NCBI GenBank assembly: GCA_902764825.1
Contig: CACWXL010000003.1
Span: 248,001 to 312,000, forward strand
Reading direction: 5' to 3'
From: Oscillospiraceae bacterium
GTDB taxonomy: Bacteria > Bacillota > Clostridia > Saccharofermentanales > Saccharofermentanaceae
DNA length: 64,000 nucleotides
Shown: positions 1 to 9,460 of the stretch, piece by piece
Layout: every line of letters begins with the position of its first letter
How positions within the stretch are numbered: the stretch's first letter is position 1
Notes under the pieces: generated by a model
What the model saw: only the letters and a program-made list of their open reading frames with translations
What the model was told of the DNA's origin: nothing
Database searches by the model: none
Program-made: the position numbers and the translations under genes

Positions 1-25
1 TAAATTACTTTGACTATCAAAGCTA

Positions 26-55
26 TTTACAACGATCCTTTGTGAATGCTAATAT
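26..55 (+). promoter_or_regulatory. possible promoter of the first gene
   Basis: TTTACA (26-31) and TAATAT (50-55) are 18 bp apart, and TGC precedes the -10 hexamer as an extended -10. The start codon it would serve is at 94. The match is moderate and rests on hexamers alone. Confidence 0.35.
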
Positions 56-93
56 CCCGGTATCAGAACTTCTTGATAAAGGAGGATGATGAG

Positions 94-3000
94 ATGGGTG
101 ATTTGTTTGGGTTTAGGAGAGTTTTGGACTCAACACCATTTGCTGTTATGGCAGTTGCTTTTGCCGTGCTTTTTGTTGTTTTCCTGGTCAAATATATACA
201 ACGGGGCAGAAGAATAACTGAACTGGAGCGCATGATCAAGGAACGCGATCCGGAGTTGTATCAGCGGATTTATCCTTTATATCGTGCTCCCGTTCAGCAG
301 CCGGTTCAGACACCGTTACAACAGCCTGTTCAGCAGCCTGTATACCAGCCGGTACAGCAAGTTCAGCAGCAGGTATATCAGCCCGTACAGCAGCCTGTAA
401 AGCAGGCAGCTGCGGCTGAATATGTTCATACACCGGTCTCTCAGACTCCGGTTGTTTCAGCAACTGTATCAGCACCGGTTTCTGCTCCTAAAGCAGCTCC
501 GGCACCTGTTCCGGCAGTTGCGTCTGTTTCTGCGCCTGCATCAACTCCATATCAGCCAACGGCAGTTGCTGCAGCTGATAAGCCTAAACGCGAGAAATTC
601 TTTAGCAGCATCAATATCACATTCGGTATCGGCGTATTGCTCCTTACGATGGTAGGCGCTACGTTCATGACGGGATCATGGGAATGGATGTCTGATGCGG
701 TAAGAGTTATAGGCCTTATCGCAGTAGTTGTCATGATCTACGGAATGTCATTATTTGCAGGAAAGGGATTAAAGCTGCAGCAGACAGGTTTTGCTCTTTA
801 CACGCTCGCAAGCCTTTTGGGACCTATAGTTGTTATAGGTATGGGCATCTATGAATTGTTCGGCCCATCGTTCTCGTTCAGTAACGGAAAAGGCTGGATA
901 GTGGCATCTGTTGCTTCATTTGTTCTTCTCTTATCTTCGATAGCAGGAAGATTCATTTTTAACGAAAAAGGCAAAGTCAATGTTTACCGCACTACAACTT
1001 ATATAGCGCTTACATGGCTCGTTGTTTTCCTTTCCGCTCTGGCAGGGCAGGCGAGCACTGAAGTCAGCGAATGGACTGCGATCTGTCTGGGTCTTGCGAC
1101 CCTTGCCCTGATGCTGAGGATTGCTGCCCTTATTCCTTTGTTCAGGGAGGAGATATTCTTCAGGGTCTATTCTGAAATAATGACTTATGTACCTGCGTTA
1201 TTACTGCTCTTTACGGTGGCTTTTGCTGATATTGCGATCGTTGCAGGTACTGTAGTTGAATTCATAGTTCTTGTTTTGTTTACCAAGTTCTCGAAAGGCA
1301 GGGCCTGGGTAAAATACATAACTCCTGTGATGGGATTCTTGATAGAGATATCCTTGGTTATTTTCCTGGATTCGGACAATATGGTTCTCGTTACTGCGGT
1401 CATGATGGCAATCACAGTTCTGCTCTTCGTGATCCACAAGATCCTAAAGATATCTTCATGGGCTTCGGATACGGTTCTTCCCATAGTCTTGAACACGATA
1501 ACAGCGATCATGTCGATAGAAGACTGCCCTATAATGGGCGTTATATCATGCTTCCTCCTGATTGTTCTCTTCGTGTTCAGGATGACAGCGGAGCCTGTAT
1601 TTGCAAGGAAAGAGAACAAGTTTGCCGAGTTCTTCAGAAAAGTAGTTCCGGTAGCAGAACAGGTCATAATGGCTGTTCTTACCGCGATCTATTACTACAT
1701 CGGAGTGACAATACTCTATTTCGTTCCTGAAGATAATCCGGTCTCCGGAAATATCTATTTTCCTGTCTTAGCCCTGATCCCTGCGGTCGTTACTCTGATC
1801 TTCAGATTTATCACAAAAGATGATCTGAGGCTCAAGCTTATCGGCATGATAATGGCCGGAATATCTCTTGTGTCGGGCTTTTTCTCGATCTTTGCTTATA
1901 GCAGGGGATTTATACTCTGCAAAGACCTTTATGTCTGCGCATGGCTCCTGACTTTTGCGATTATTCTTTTCGCTGTGAACTTTAATGTTAATGCGATCAG
2001 GAATAAGAATATCGGGATCGGCCAGATGGCATGGCTTTCTGCGTGCATTAACGCATTGTCAATAGGCGTATTCCTTATGATCGAGTTCAATGCGCAGCAG
2101 GAATGGGGATTGGAGTTTATCCCTGAAGACTATATCAATCTGACAAGACAGATAGCTGCGCTTACATTCCTTGTGATCAATGTGGCAGCAGTGGCAGTGG
2201 CATTCTTTAAGAGAAAACTTGAAGATGAGAATATCACGGCGATAAAGTATTTCTCACTGGCTTTTTCAACGATCTGGTTCATCTGCTCGGCAGTCCTTAT
2301 CGGACTTGATTGGCAGACATTTGCAATAGCGGTTATTTTTGCGGTTATCCTGGCACTGCTTAAGGCTGAATTCTTTACGATAGTTCCTATATTAGCAGCA
2401 GAGTTTGCTTTAATAACCGAGGTTACGAAGATAAGCAATGATGCTCTGAACAATATCCTGATGATTGTTCTGGCACTTGCGGTTTCCGGTTTGGGAAGGC
2501 TGCTGTTCCGCAAGACCATGTTCTCTAAAAAAGGAGTGGACTATCTAACGCTTACATCATGGTTATTCCTTTTCGGAACGAGATACGAAGATTATCTGCC
2601 TATGGCAATCTGCTTTACTATTGCGGTCCTGATAATGAATCTTGCGGGAAGGGTAAAGGTGCCTTTTAGAGTTATCTTAAGCATTTTCTCTGTATTCTGC
2701 TGCATAGGTATCCTCGCACAGCCTTATCTTGAATACCCTGAGGTGATTGCTTTCGAGATCAATCTCGCGCTTATGCTCGGAACTCTGTTATTGATCTGTA
2801 AGGTGATAAAGCCATTCCCTGAAGCGCCCGCCAAGTATATCTGGTTTACGGGAGTATCGCTGGCACTGGTTGCAGAGGGCGTTTCCGCGGCAGTCACCGG
2901 TGAGGCTGTTGACCTCATAATCGTTGGAACTGCTGCTGTCGGGATCTTTATTTTCTCATTCATCAGGCGCCTCAGACTGTGGTTTATCCTGGGCATCGTT

Positions 3001-3177
3001 TCCATGGTATCGATCGCCATATACCTGTCTGTAGTTTTCTGGGCAACACTTGTATGGCTTATCTATCTCCTGGTTTCCGGAAGCATCCTGATCGTTATGG
3101 CTTCTGTCAATGAATGGGGCAAGAGGCATAACAAGGACGGGAAAAAGAGAAGGTTTTTCGAAGAGTGGAAATGGTGA
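94..3177 (+). CDS. large polytopic membrane protein with Gln/Pro-rich cytoplasmic linker
   Basis: I do not recognise a named family, although the architecture recalls DUF2339-like giant membrane proteins. The 1027-residue product has one N-terminal membrane segment (about residues 10-32). A charged stretch and a low-complexity linker follow, built from QPVQQP-type words and then Ala/Pro/Val (about 65-180). The remaining ~840 residues are almost continuous hydrophobic segments, with more than twenty likely helices. A basic tail ends the protein. The ATG at 94 is chosen because AAAGGAGG lies 8 nt upstream; an in-frame ATG at 46 has no ribosome binding site. A strong terminator follows, so the gene is probably monocistronic. 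Its role is unknown; an envelope function is a guess from topology. Confidence 0.75.
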   Translation: MGDLFGFRRVLDSTPFAVMAVAFAVLFVVFLVKYIQRGRRITELERMIKERDPELYQRIYPLYRAPVQQPVQTPLQQPVQQPVYQPVQQVQQQVYQPVQQPVKQAAAAEYVHTPVSQTPVVSATVSAPVSAPKAAPAPVPAVASVSAPASTPYQPTAVAAADKPKREKFFSSINITFGIGVLLLTMVGATFMTGSWEWMSDAVRVIGLIAVVVMIYGMSLFAGKGLKLQQTGFALYTLASLLGPIVVIGMGIYELFGPSFSFSNGKGWIVASVASFVLLLSSIAGRFIFNEKGKVNVYRTTTYIALTWLVVFLSALAGQASTEVSEWTAICLGLATLALMLRIAALIPLFREEIFFRVYSEIMTYVPALLLLFTVAFADIAIVAGTVVEFIVLVLFTKFSKGRAWVKYITPVMGFLIEISLVIFLDSDNMVLVTAVMMAITVLLFVIHKILKISSWASDTVLPIVLNTITAIMSIEDCPIMGVISCFLLIVLFVFRMTAEPVFARKENKFAEFFRKVVPVAEQVIMAVLTAIYYYIGVTILYFVPEDNPVSGNIYFPVLALIPAVVTLIFRFITKDDLRLKLIGMIMAGISLVSGFFSIFAYSRGFILCKDLYVCAWLLTFAIILFAVNFNVNAIRNKNIGIGQMAWLSACINALSIGVFLMIEFNAQQEWGLEFIPEDYINLTRQIAALTFLVINVAAVAVAFFKRKLEDENITAIKYFSLAFSTIWFICSAVLIGLDWQTFAIAVIFAVILALLKAEFFTIVPILAAEFALITEVTKISNDALNNILMIVLALAVSGLGRLLFRKTMFSKKGVDYLTLTSWLFLFGTRYEDYLPMAICFTIAVLIMNLAGRVKVPFRVILSIFSVFCCIGILAQPYLEYPEVIAFEINLALMLGTLLLICKVIKPFPEAPAKYIWFTGVSLALVAEGVSAAVTGEAVDLIIVGTAAVGIFIFSFIRRLRLWFILGIVSMVSIAIYLSVVFWATLVWLIYLLVSGSILIVMASVNEWGKRHNKDGKKRRFFEEWKW

Positions 3178-3204
3178 TAAAGACCATCATTTAGAAATAA
3201 GAAA

Positions 3205-3246
3205 GCCCGCCAAAGCATCAGTATTATGAGCTTGGCGGGCATTTTT
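3205..3246 (+). terminator. Rho-independent terminator
   Basis: GCCCGCCAA (3205-3213) pairs with TTGGCGGGC (3232-3240), and ATTTTT follows. It ends transcription of the large membrane protein gene. Confidence 0.85.
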
Positions 3247-3318
3247 AACGCTGTGCGCCCCAAAGGTTTCCGTTATGACTTTGTCACGAAATGGTCTTAC
3301 ATGAAACCTTAAAAATGA

Positions 3319-3347
3319 TTTACATGCTGTTTTTGCCTTGCTAAAAT
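3319..3347 (+). promoter_or_regulatory. promoter of the NlpC/P60-like gene
   Basis: TTTACA (3319-3324), a 17-bp spacer and TAAAAT (3342-3347) form a near-consensus vegetative promoter. The predicted transcription start is near 3354. That excludes the in-frame GTG at 3352 as a normal start and favours the ATG at 3373. Confidence 0.6.
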
Positions 3348-3372
3348 CTACGTGGGGAAAAAGCGAGGTCTA

Positions 3373-4578
3373 ATGGGCATAATAAACATCAGGAAGATTG
3401 CCTTAAAGGCAATTGCTGTAATGGCAGTGACTGCAGTTGTTGCAGGCATAGCAGGCTCATATATAAAGCCCGTTGACGTTGTTGCAGATACCAAATACCA
3501 GACTCTCTATGACGTATTCAGGGACAGGAGCCCGGACCCTGACTCTTTCATGACGCAGGAGGAATTCCGCAGCAAGATCCTCGCTAACTGCAAGCTGCTC
3601 AACAAAGTTGCATATACTTCAGGCCCTCAGGTTCACGAACTTGCCTGTGACGGCTTTGTCAGCATGGTGTTAAGGATCACTTTCGGTACGGTCCATAAGG
3701 TAAAAGTCTGTTACGACAATAAGGAGAAGAAGACCCTTATGTCGTATGAATTTAACCGCAAGGAGGAACATATTGTCGCCAACAGCTACGTTGACAGGTA
3801 TGAAGTATACGGCCCGGGCGGCACTTCGGTCACATGGCTGTACAACAATTATGTCGGAAAGCTCGTTAATGCCAGGGGTTCCAACAGGAAAAAGGTAGAG
3901 GGCTTCACAAATAAGAACTGGGTCGGCTACATGGAGAGCATCGGCGCTCAGCCCGGTGACATCATCATGTGGGACAACGACTATAACAAGACATATTGGA
4001 CGCATATCGGCATATACGCAGGCATTGAGAACGGCAAGGCAATGATGTGGCATGCATCTGCGGTAAAGGGGAAAGTCTGCAAGCAGGCCCTCTCCGAGAT
4101 CACGGAGGAAGTTAAGTACCTTAAGCTTGCCTGTGTAGTCCCGATGACGGATGCACCGGCAAAAGTCGGGCTTTGCGTTGATAACGTAAGCAACATTAAG
4201 GATTTCTCATATTCCGTCTACAAGGATGAGGAATGCAGTGAATTCATAGGAAGGATCGCCAGCAACTGTACTCTGAAGGATCAGGCGTCTTTGGAGGATA
4301 TCGCGATCTACTTTAACAGCGACAAGACTGCCTACGAGAAGACTATTTATGTCAGGCGCGATATGTCACCGTTTAAGTTTTCCAATGCGGAACTTGCCGG
4401 AGCTGACCAGACGGTCTATAAGCTTAAGATCAAGATCACACCGGGAGAGGAAAACAAGGGTACGCTGACGTATTCGATATACGGTTCGAAAGATATCAGG
4501 TATTACGACAGCAGGACTGTCGACGACTACGATTACCGGTCTGGAGGACAGGTCATTCTGATATCCGATTACAGATAA
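3373..4578 (+). CDS. exported NlpC/P60-like cysteine hydrolase
   Basis: This is probably a secreted cell-wall peptidase or amidase of the NlpC/P60-CHAP superfamily. The first ~40 residues form a basic N-region and a hydrophobic Ala/Val helix, typical of a signal sequence or membrane anchor. Cys92 sits at the start of a helix (ACDGFVSMV). The pattern PGDIIMW...THIGIYAG (His211) ...WHAS (His227) matches the Cys-His-polar triad layout of the family. The ~120 C-terminal residues carry no recognised domain and could be a binding module. The ATG at 3373 has a GAGGT just upstream and agrees with the predicted transcript start. A terminator follows directly, so the gene stands alone. The substrate is not determinable from sequence. 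Confidence 0.7.
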   Translation: MGIINIRKIALKAIAVMAVTAVVAGIAGSYIKPVDVVADTKYQTLYDVFRDRSPDPDSFMTQEEFRSKILANCKLLNKVAYTSGPQVHELACDGFVSMVLRITFGTVHKVKVCYDNKEKKTLMSYEFNRKEEHIVANSYVDRYEVYGPGGTSVTWLYNNYVGKLVNARGSNRKKVEGFTNKNWVGYMESIGAQPGDIIMWDNDYNKTYWTHIGIYAGIENGKAMMWHASAVKGKVCKQALSEITEEVKYLKLACVVPMTDAPAKVGLCVDNVSNIKDFSYSVYKDEECSEFIGRIASNCTLKDQASLEDIAIYFNSDKTAYEKTIYVRRDMSPFKFSNAELAGADQTVYKLKIKITPGEENKGTLTYSIYGSKDIRYYDSRTVDDYDYRSGGQVILISDYR

Positions 4579-4585
4579 CTTTATG

Positions 4586-4620
4586 GAGCACTCCGGAGAA
4601 CAGTTTCCGGGGTGCTCTTT
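4586..4620 (+). terminator. Rho-independent terminator
   Basis: GAGCACTCCGG (4586-4596) pairs with CCGGGGTGCTC (4607-4617) with one G-U pair, then TTT. It closes the NlpC/P60-like gene. Confidence 0.75.
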
Positions 4621-4727
4621 CATAAATTTGTAATTTTGACCTTGAGAGTTTTTATAATATAATTATCTAGTGTTTAGCTGAATAGTATAGTTGGCATTTC
4701 TCGGCGGCTTTACGGAAGGGGTGTTAT

Positions 4728-7298
4728 ATGGATTTTCTCGCGAAGACTACTGATGCAGTCACCGAATTGGAAATGAGGCATGCGGAAACCGTAAGAGAAC
4801 TTGCGAGCGAGTGCCTTGTCCTGCTTGAGAACAACGGGGCTTTGCCTATAACAACTCCCGGCAGAATAGCCGTTTACGGAAACGGCGCCAGACATACCGT
4901 AAGAGGCGGCGACGGTTCCGGTGAGGTTAACACCAGAAATAACGTATCGATCTGCGATGGCCTTGCCAATGCTGGCTTTGAAATAACATCCAAGGGATGG
5001 CTTGACCGATATGACGGGATCTACGATTCATCCCGCAAGGCTTATATGGACAAGGTTGAGTCGACCGCAAGAGAACGCGGCATTCCCGCTACAAGCGTTT
5101 ATTTCGAGATGGCGTTTGAAGAACCCGTTCAGCCTCAGATCACCGAAGAGGATATTGCTGAAGCTTCATGCGACACAGCGATCTTCGTTATCTCCCGTAA
5201 TTCCTCTGAAGGCAGAGACAGAAAGCCTGAGAAGGGCGATTATTATCTGACTGACGAAGAGGAATACAATCTCAATTTCATTACTGACAATTTCGATAAG
5301 GTAATCGTTCTCCTCAACATCGGAGGCGTTATCGATATGTCCCGTCTCAAGCACCGTCCCGGCGTAAGTTCCATCCTCTTTGTAGGACAGATCGGTAACC
5401 AGACCGGCGATATCGTTGCTGATGCGATTACGGGCAGGACCAATCCTTCGGGTAAGCTCGTTGATACATGGGCAAGCCATTATGAGGATTATCCCTGTGC
5501 AAATGAGTTCTCAAGCCTTGACGGCGATACCGATGACGAGTTCTATAAGGAAGGCATCTACGTAGGTTACAGATATTTCGATTCATTCGGCATTACACCT
5601 GCTTACTGCTTCGGATTCGGCAGATCCTATACGACATTTGCCACTGAGGTATTGAGCGTAACCCAGGAAGGAAATGATGTCAGCATCTGGGTCAAGGTCT
5701 TTAATACAGGCAGTTTCCCCGGCAAGGAAGTCGTACAGGTCTATTTCTCTGCACCTGAAGGTCCCGTTGACAGACCTTATCAGGAGCTTGCAGGATATGC
5801 CAAGACCGATATCATCCAACCCGGCGACAGCATGAATGTGGAGATCACATTCCCTATCGATAATTTCGCGTGCTTTGATGACAGGTATCCCGCAAGGGTC
5901 ATTCCTGATGGTGACTATATCATCAGAGTCGGTACAAGTTCCCGTGAGACAAGCATCGAAGCAGTTCTCAATATCCCTGAGTTTGTAGTTCAGGAGAAAT
6001 ACGACAGGATCTTGGAAGACGATGCAAGATATCTTTTCGAGGACATGAAGAATCCCGGAAAGGGCAAGGAAGCGCGCCAAGCTCTTGATCAGGTCCAGCT
6101 TTTGGCATGCGAGAGGAAGTTCACGCTTAATCTGTTCCGCGTCAGAAGAAGCATCATCAGATACAGAGGTGTCTGTGAGACCCATATTAATGAGAGAAGA
6201 GATGAAGTCCTTACATTGGGCTCGGTTATCGGACGCAATGCGGGCGTTGCGGAGTTCGTTGCCCAGTTCTCGCTGGAAGAGCTCTCGGAGCTCATTGTAG
6301 GTAATTACATCAAGGAAGGATTCGAAGATATCGTATTCTCTTCTGCGATGAACGTACCAGGCGCTGCGGCTGAGACTACATCACAGTTTGAGAGAAAGAG
6401 AAGACTGCCTCCGCTCGTCATGGCTGACGGTCCTGCAGGCTTAAGGCTCCAGCCTCATTTCAAGGCAACAAGGAACGGAGACCTCTTACGAGGCGGCGAG
6501 ATATTCGGTTTTATCAATAATCCGTTCCCGGAAGATACACCAGAAGATGCAATCGATTATTACCAGTACTGCACCATGATCCCTACGGCTATCTCCCTTG
6601 CGTCCACATGGAATCTCGGCCTTATCGAGAAGCTCGGACGCCTTGTCGGTGAGGAGATGGAGGAATTCGGTGTACATCTCTGGCTCGCACCGGGAATGAA
6701 TATCCACAGAAATCCCTTGTGCGGACGAAACTTCGAGTATTACTCCGAAGATCCGCTCGTTACGGGACTTTGTGCAGCTTATGACACCTTGGGTGTCCAG
6801 TCTGTTGACGGCAAGGGTGTTACCATCAAGCACTTTGCCTGCAACAACCAGGAAAATAACAGAATGTTCAGCAACTCTCACGTATCGGTAAGAGCTCTGC
6901 GTGACATATACCTTAGAGGATTTGAGATCGCGGTCAAGCTCGCGCAGCCGTTCTGCGTAATGACCTCATATAATCTCCTCAACGGAATCCATACAGCAAA
7001 CAATTACGAGCTGATCCAGAACGTCCTAAGAGATGAGTGGGACTATGAAGGCGCAGTCATGACCGACTGGTTCTCTTCATTTGAAGATGTCGAGTTCCTG
7101 GGCTATGACGAGACTAAGATCAAGTATCCGCCGGCATTCTCGAGATTGTGCGTTTACGCGGGCTGCGATATGCAGATGCCCGGCTGCGCAAAGAATGCGG
7201 AGGATATAGTTACGGCTGTAAATCACGGACGTCTTACATTGGCAGATGTCCAGTCCGCAGCCATGAATGTGGTGCGCCTTGTGATCAAATGCTTGTAA
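4728..7298 (+). CDS. glycoside hydrolase family 3 with reversed domain order
   Basis: This is a GH3 enzyme, most likely a beta-glucosidase or beta-xylosidase acting on oligosaccharides. It has no signal peptide, so it should be cytoplasmic. The domains are permuted relative to standard GH3 proteins. The alpha/beta-sandwich domain comes first (about 15-290), with Glu161 in SSEGRDR as a candidate acid/base. A fibronectin-III-like domain follows (about 300-410). The TIM-barrel domain is last (about 510-856), with MADGPAG, KHFACNNQE (Lys701-His702) and VMTDW, where Asp780 is the nucleophile. The same order is known for Butyrivibrio fibrisolvens and Ruminococcus albus beta-glucosidases. A GGAAGGGGTG site precedes the ATG. 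The next gene starts 12 nt downstream and may be cotranscribed. Confidence 0.92.
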   Translation: MDFLAKTTDAVTELEMRHAETVRELASECLVLLENNGALPITTPGRIAVYGNGARHTVRGGDGSGEVNTRNNVSICDGLANAGFEITSKGWLDRYDGIYDSSRKAYMDKVESTARERGIPATSVYFEMAFEEPVQPQITEEDIAEASCDTAIFVISRNSSEGRDRKPEKGDYYLTDEEEYNLNFITDNFDKVIVLLNIGGVIDMSRLKHRPGVSSILFVGQIGNQTGDIVADAITGRTNPSGKLVDTWASHYEDYPCANEFSSLDGDTDDEFYKEGIYVGYRYFDSFGITPAYCFGFGRSYTTFATEVLSVTQEGNDVSIWVKVFNTGSFPGKEVVQVYFSAPEGPVDRPYQELAGYAKTDIIQPGDSMNVEITFPIDNFACFDDRYPARVIPDGDYIIRVGTSSRETSIEAVLNIPEFVVQEKYDRILEDDARYLFEDMKNPGKGKEARQALDQVQLLACERKFTLNLFRVRRSIIRYRGVCETHINERRDEVLTLGSVIGRNAGVAEFVAQFSLEELSELIVGNYIKEGFEDIVFSSAMNVPGAAAETTSQFERKRRLPPLVMADGPAGLRLQPHFKATRNGDLLRGGEIFGFINNPFPEDTPEDAIDYYQYCTMIPTAISLASTWNLGLIEKLGRLVGEEMEEFGVHLWLAPGMNIHRNPLCGRNFEYYSEDPLVTGLCAAYDTLGVQSVDGKGVTIKHFACNNQENNRMFSNSHVSVRALRDIYLRGFEIAVKLAQPFCVMTSYNLLNGIHTANNYELIQNVLRDEWDYEGAVMTDWFSSFEDVEFLGYDETKIKYPPAFSRLCVYAGCDMQMPGCAKNAEDIVTAVNHGRLTLADVQSAAMNVVRLVIKCL

Positions 7299-7310
7299 AA
7301 CAGGAGTTAA

Positions 7311-8678
7311 ATGAACGAAGTATTTGATTCAGAACAATTCAGTGTAGAGTACAAGAAGGACGATAACATCGTCCTTGTTGTATTGAAGGGCAAAGCTATC
7401 AGAGATAGTTACAGAACGCCTATGATGCATGCTGCAGATATGGTCATGCGTCATTCGTGCAAGGTAATGGCAGTAGACTTCAAAGCCAATCCGGAGCTCT
7501 CAGAGAAAGATCTGTACTGGAGCAAGAAGGTCCTGTTCAACAATCTTAAAAAGAGCGGCCTTGAGACTTTGGCTCTCATCGATGACAACGATCTTCCTAT
7601 TATTCAGGGCATAAGGGTATTCTGCGGCAACAAGTTCAGGACGATAGTCTGCAAGGACTATGATGAGGTAAAGGCAAGGATCTCTGCCTCAGCTCCGGAT
7701 GTTGCCGGTAAATTTGCTGACATGACCCGCGAGCAGGCTCTGGAGTACATGGGCCTTGGAAGTGATGCCGACATCAAGGAGATCGATGACCGTTTCTGGC
7801 AGATGTCCAAAAAGTACAGAGGCAAGGACGATCCTGAATCCATGGCTATGGAAGAGGAGATCTCCGCTGTCTATGACATCGCATCCGGCAGGCGTGATAT
7901 CAGGATTCAGGAGGAGAAGCAGAGGGAGAGCGAGCCCAAGTATTTCGGAAGATATAAGAGCGACTGGCAGACGATAATCCACTATAACTGGAAGAACTGG
8001 CTGCTCGGTGCCGTCGTCGGAATATCGATCATCGTAATCCTGGTCGGATATTTCCTGAATGCGAAAAATGACTGCTCCGTACTTGTTTTCGGACACATGT
8101 ATCTTGATAACACATACATGAGACAGGCATTGGAGGAGCAGGGCCTCAAGAACCCTTATGTTGGTCTGGCAGATGTAGTCGTGCCGAACGACGAGAGGAT
8201 CCCGATGGATGAGATCGGTAATGAGTCGTTCAATGCCCAGTTCTATACGAATCCTGATGTCCTTATATCTGACAACAGGGCTTATAAGTTCTATTTCAGC
8301 GTCTTTAAGGATCTGGGTCCCCTTTACGACCGGATAATGGCAGGGCTCTCCGATGAGGCAAAGGCAGGCGTAAAGCCCATATACATGTCAGAGCGTGAGT
8401 CCGTGAGATATAAGAATGATATGTTACAGGAATACGGTCTCGGCGAAGAGGATATCAGGAATCCTGCCGAGTTCCCCGATGATCCCGTCCTCATAGGATT
8501 CGAGATCACGGATCAGGATGTTGTAACCAATTTCGGTGTCGAAGCAAAGTGGAAGTCACGTCAGACGACGCTTATGCTGGGTCAGTGCAAGAACAGCACC
8601 GATGACGATATGACGGTAAAGATCATCACATCGATAATAAATTCTGCTTATGCTAAGGAGATGCCGGAGTCTGATTAA
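7311..8678 (+). CDS. single-pass membrane protein with STAS-like and J-like regions
   Basis: The family is not recognised. Residues 1-125 have the alternating strand/helix look of a STAS/SpoIIAA-type domain; this is weak pattern recognition. Residues ~140-195 resemble a J-domain: a leucine-glycine start, two helices and a closing helix. The HPD motif that J-proteins need to stimulate DnaK is absent and is replaced by YRGKDDPE. One membrane helix (about 225-248) separates this cytoplasmic half from a ~200-residue C-terminal part that should lie outside the cell. CAGGAG lies just before the ATG. The gene follows the GH3 gene by 12 nt, so they are probably an operon, but the contents suggest no shared pathway. 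Its last 26 bp overlap the convergent pseudouridine synthase gene. Confidence 0.7.
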   Translation: MNEVFDSEQFSVEYKKDDNIVLVVLKGKAIRDSYRTPMMHAADMVMRHSCKVMAVDFKANPELSEKDLYWSKKVLFNNLKKSGLETLALIDDNDLPIIQGIRVFCGNKFRTIVCKDYDEVKARISASAPDVAGKFADMTREQALEYMGLGSDADIKEIDDRFWQMSKKYRGKDDPESMAMEEEISAVYDIASGRRDIRIQEEKQRESEPKYFGRYKSDWQTIIHYNWKNWLLGAVVGISIIVILVGYFLNAKNDCSVLVFGHMYLDNTYMRQALEEQGLKNPYVGLADVVVPNDERIPMDEIGNESFNAQFYTNPDVLISDNRAYKFYFSVFKDLGPLYDRIMAGLSDEAKAGVKPIYMSERESVRYKNDMLQEYGLGEEDIRNPAEFPDDPVLIGFEITDQDVVTNFGVEAKWKSRQTTLMLGQCKNSTDDDMTVKIITSIINSAYAKEMPESD

Positions 8679-9411
8679 GTCCGGTTGCTTCGAAAAGAAG
8701 ATCCAATTCATCTTGGGTAAGAGGCCTGAAGGTTCCGCAGGAATCAAGGCCTTCTTCTATTTTTACGCCGGCAAGTTCAAGCCTTCTGAGCTCTAATACT
8801 TCCTTGTTGAAGTGCGCGAAGATCCTTCTGACCTCATGAGTCTTGCCTTCGTGAAGGGTCAGCAGGGCTCTGGCAAGGCCGTCCTGTGCCGGCTCGATGA
8901 CTTTAAGCTCTGCAGGAGCTATCTGCTCGCTGTAGCCCTTGTCACGGATAGTAAAGCCTGATGCTACGGTATTTATCTCTTCTTCTGTCCAGTCAAGGCC
9001 TCTGAAGGTTGCCATATAGATCTTGGGAACTTCATACTTGGGCGACTGGAGGCGGTGTGAGAGCTCGCCGTCGTTGGTTATGATGAGAAGTCCCGATGTA
9101 TGGAAATCAAGTCTTCCGACAGGCGAGAGCTTCTTAGACTTAAGTTCTGAAGGAATGTAATCCGCAACGCAGGGAAGACGCTTGTCCTCCATTGCCGTAA
9201 GGACGCCGTCCGGCTTATCCAAAAGGAAATAGAGTTTGGTCTGAAGGTTGATCTCCTGACCGTCTATGGTGATAGAATCAGTCTCTTTCACGTGGAAAGA
9301 GGCGTCAGTAACGACAGCGCCGTTAACCTGAACGCTGCCGTGGGAGATTATGCTTCGGACGGCAGATCTAGTGCCTATTCCGCTGTTTGCGATTAATCGG
9401 TCCAGTCTCAT
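8653..9411 (-). CDS. RsuA/RluB-family rRNA pseudouridine synthase
   Basis: The protein isomerises uridine in ribosomal RNA. An N-terminal S4 RNA-binding domain (about 1-50, MRLDRLIANSGIGTR) is followed by the catalytic domain. That domain contains GRLDFHTSGL with Asp102 as the catalytic aspartate, and the C-terminal EGKTHEVRRIF motif typical of RsuA/RluB/RluE/RluF enzymes. At 252 residues it is normal for the family. Which rRNA uridine it modifies cannot be told. Longer in-frame extensions run into the divergent Smr gene, so the ATG at 9411 is preferred. No Shine-Dalgarno sequence precedes it, and TATAAT ends 6 nt before ATG, so the mRNA may be leaderless. Confidence 0.88.
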   Translation of the reverse strand: MRLDRLIANSGIGTRSAVRSIISHGSVQVNGAVVTDASFHVKETDSITIDGQEINLQTKLYFLLDKPDGVLTAMEDKRLPCVADYIPSELKSKKLSPVGRLDFHTSGLLIITNDGELSHRLQSPKYEVPKIYMATFRGLDWTEEEINTVASGFTIRDKGYSEQIAPAELKVIEPAQDGLARALLTLHEGKTHEVRRIFAHFNKEVLELRRLELAGVKIEEGLDSCGTFRPLTQDELDLLFEATGLNQTPASP

Positions 9412-9417
9412 GGGAAT

Positions 9418-9423
9418 ATTATA
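9418..9423 (-). promoter_or_regulatory. -10 element predicting a leaderless mRNA
   Basis: On the minus strand TATAAT is separated from the start codon at 9411 by only 6 nt, so transcription should begin at or next to the A of ATG. No -35 match is evident. Confidence 0.5.
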
Positions 9424-9434
9424 ACTTATTAGCG

Positions 9435-9440
9435 TATAAT
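9435..9440 (+). promoter_or_regulatory. -10 element of the Smr/UDG operon
   Basis: TATAAT lies 20 nt upstream of the ATG at 9461, back-to-back with the minus-strand -10 at 9418-9423. A GAGAGG ribosome binding site (9448-9453) follows it. I see no good -35. Confidence 0.45.
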
Positions 9441-9460
9441 TGTTTTCGAGAGGTTTTCTA

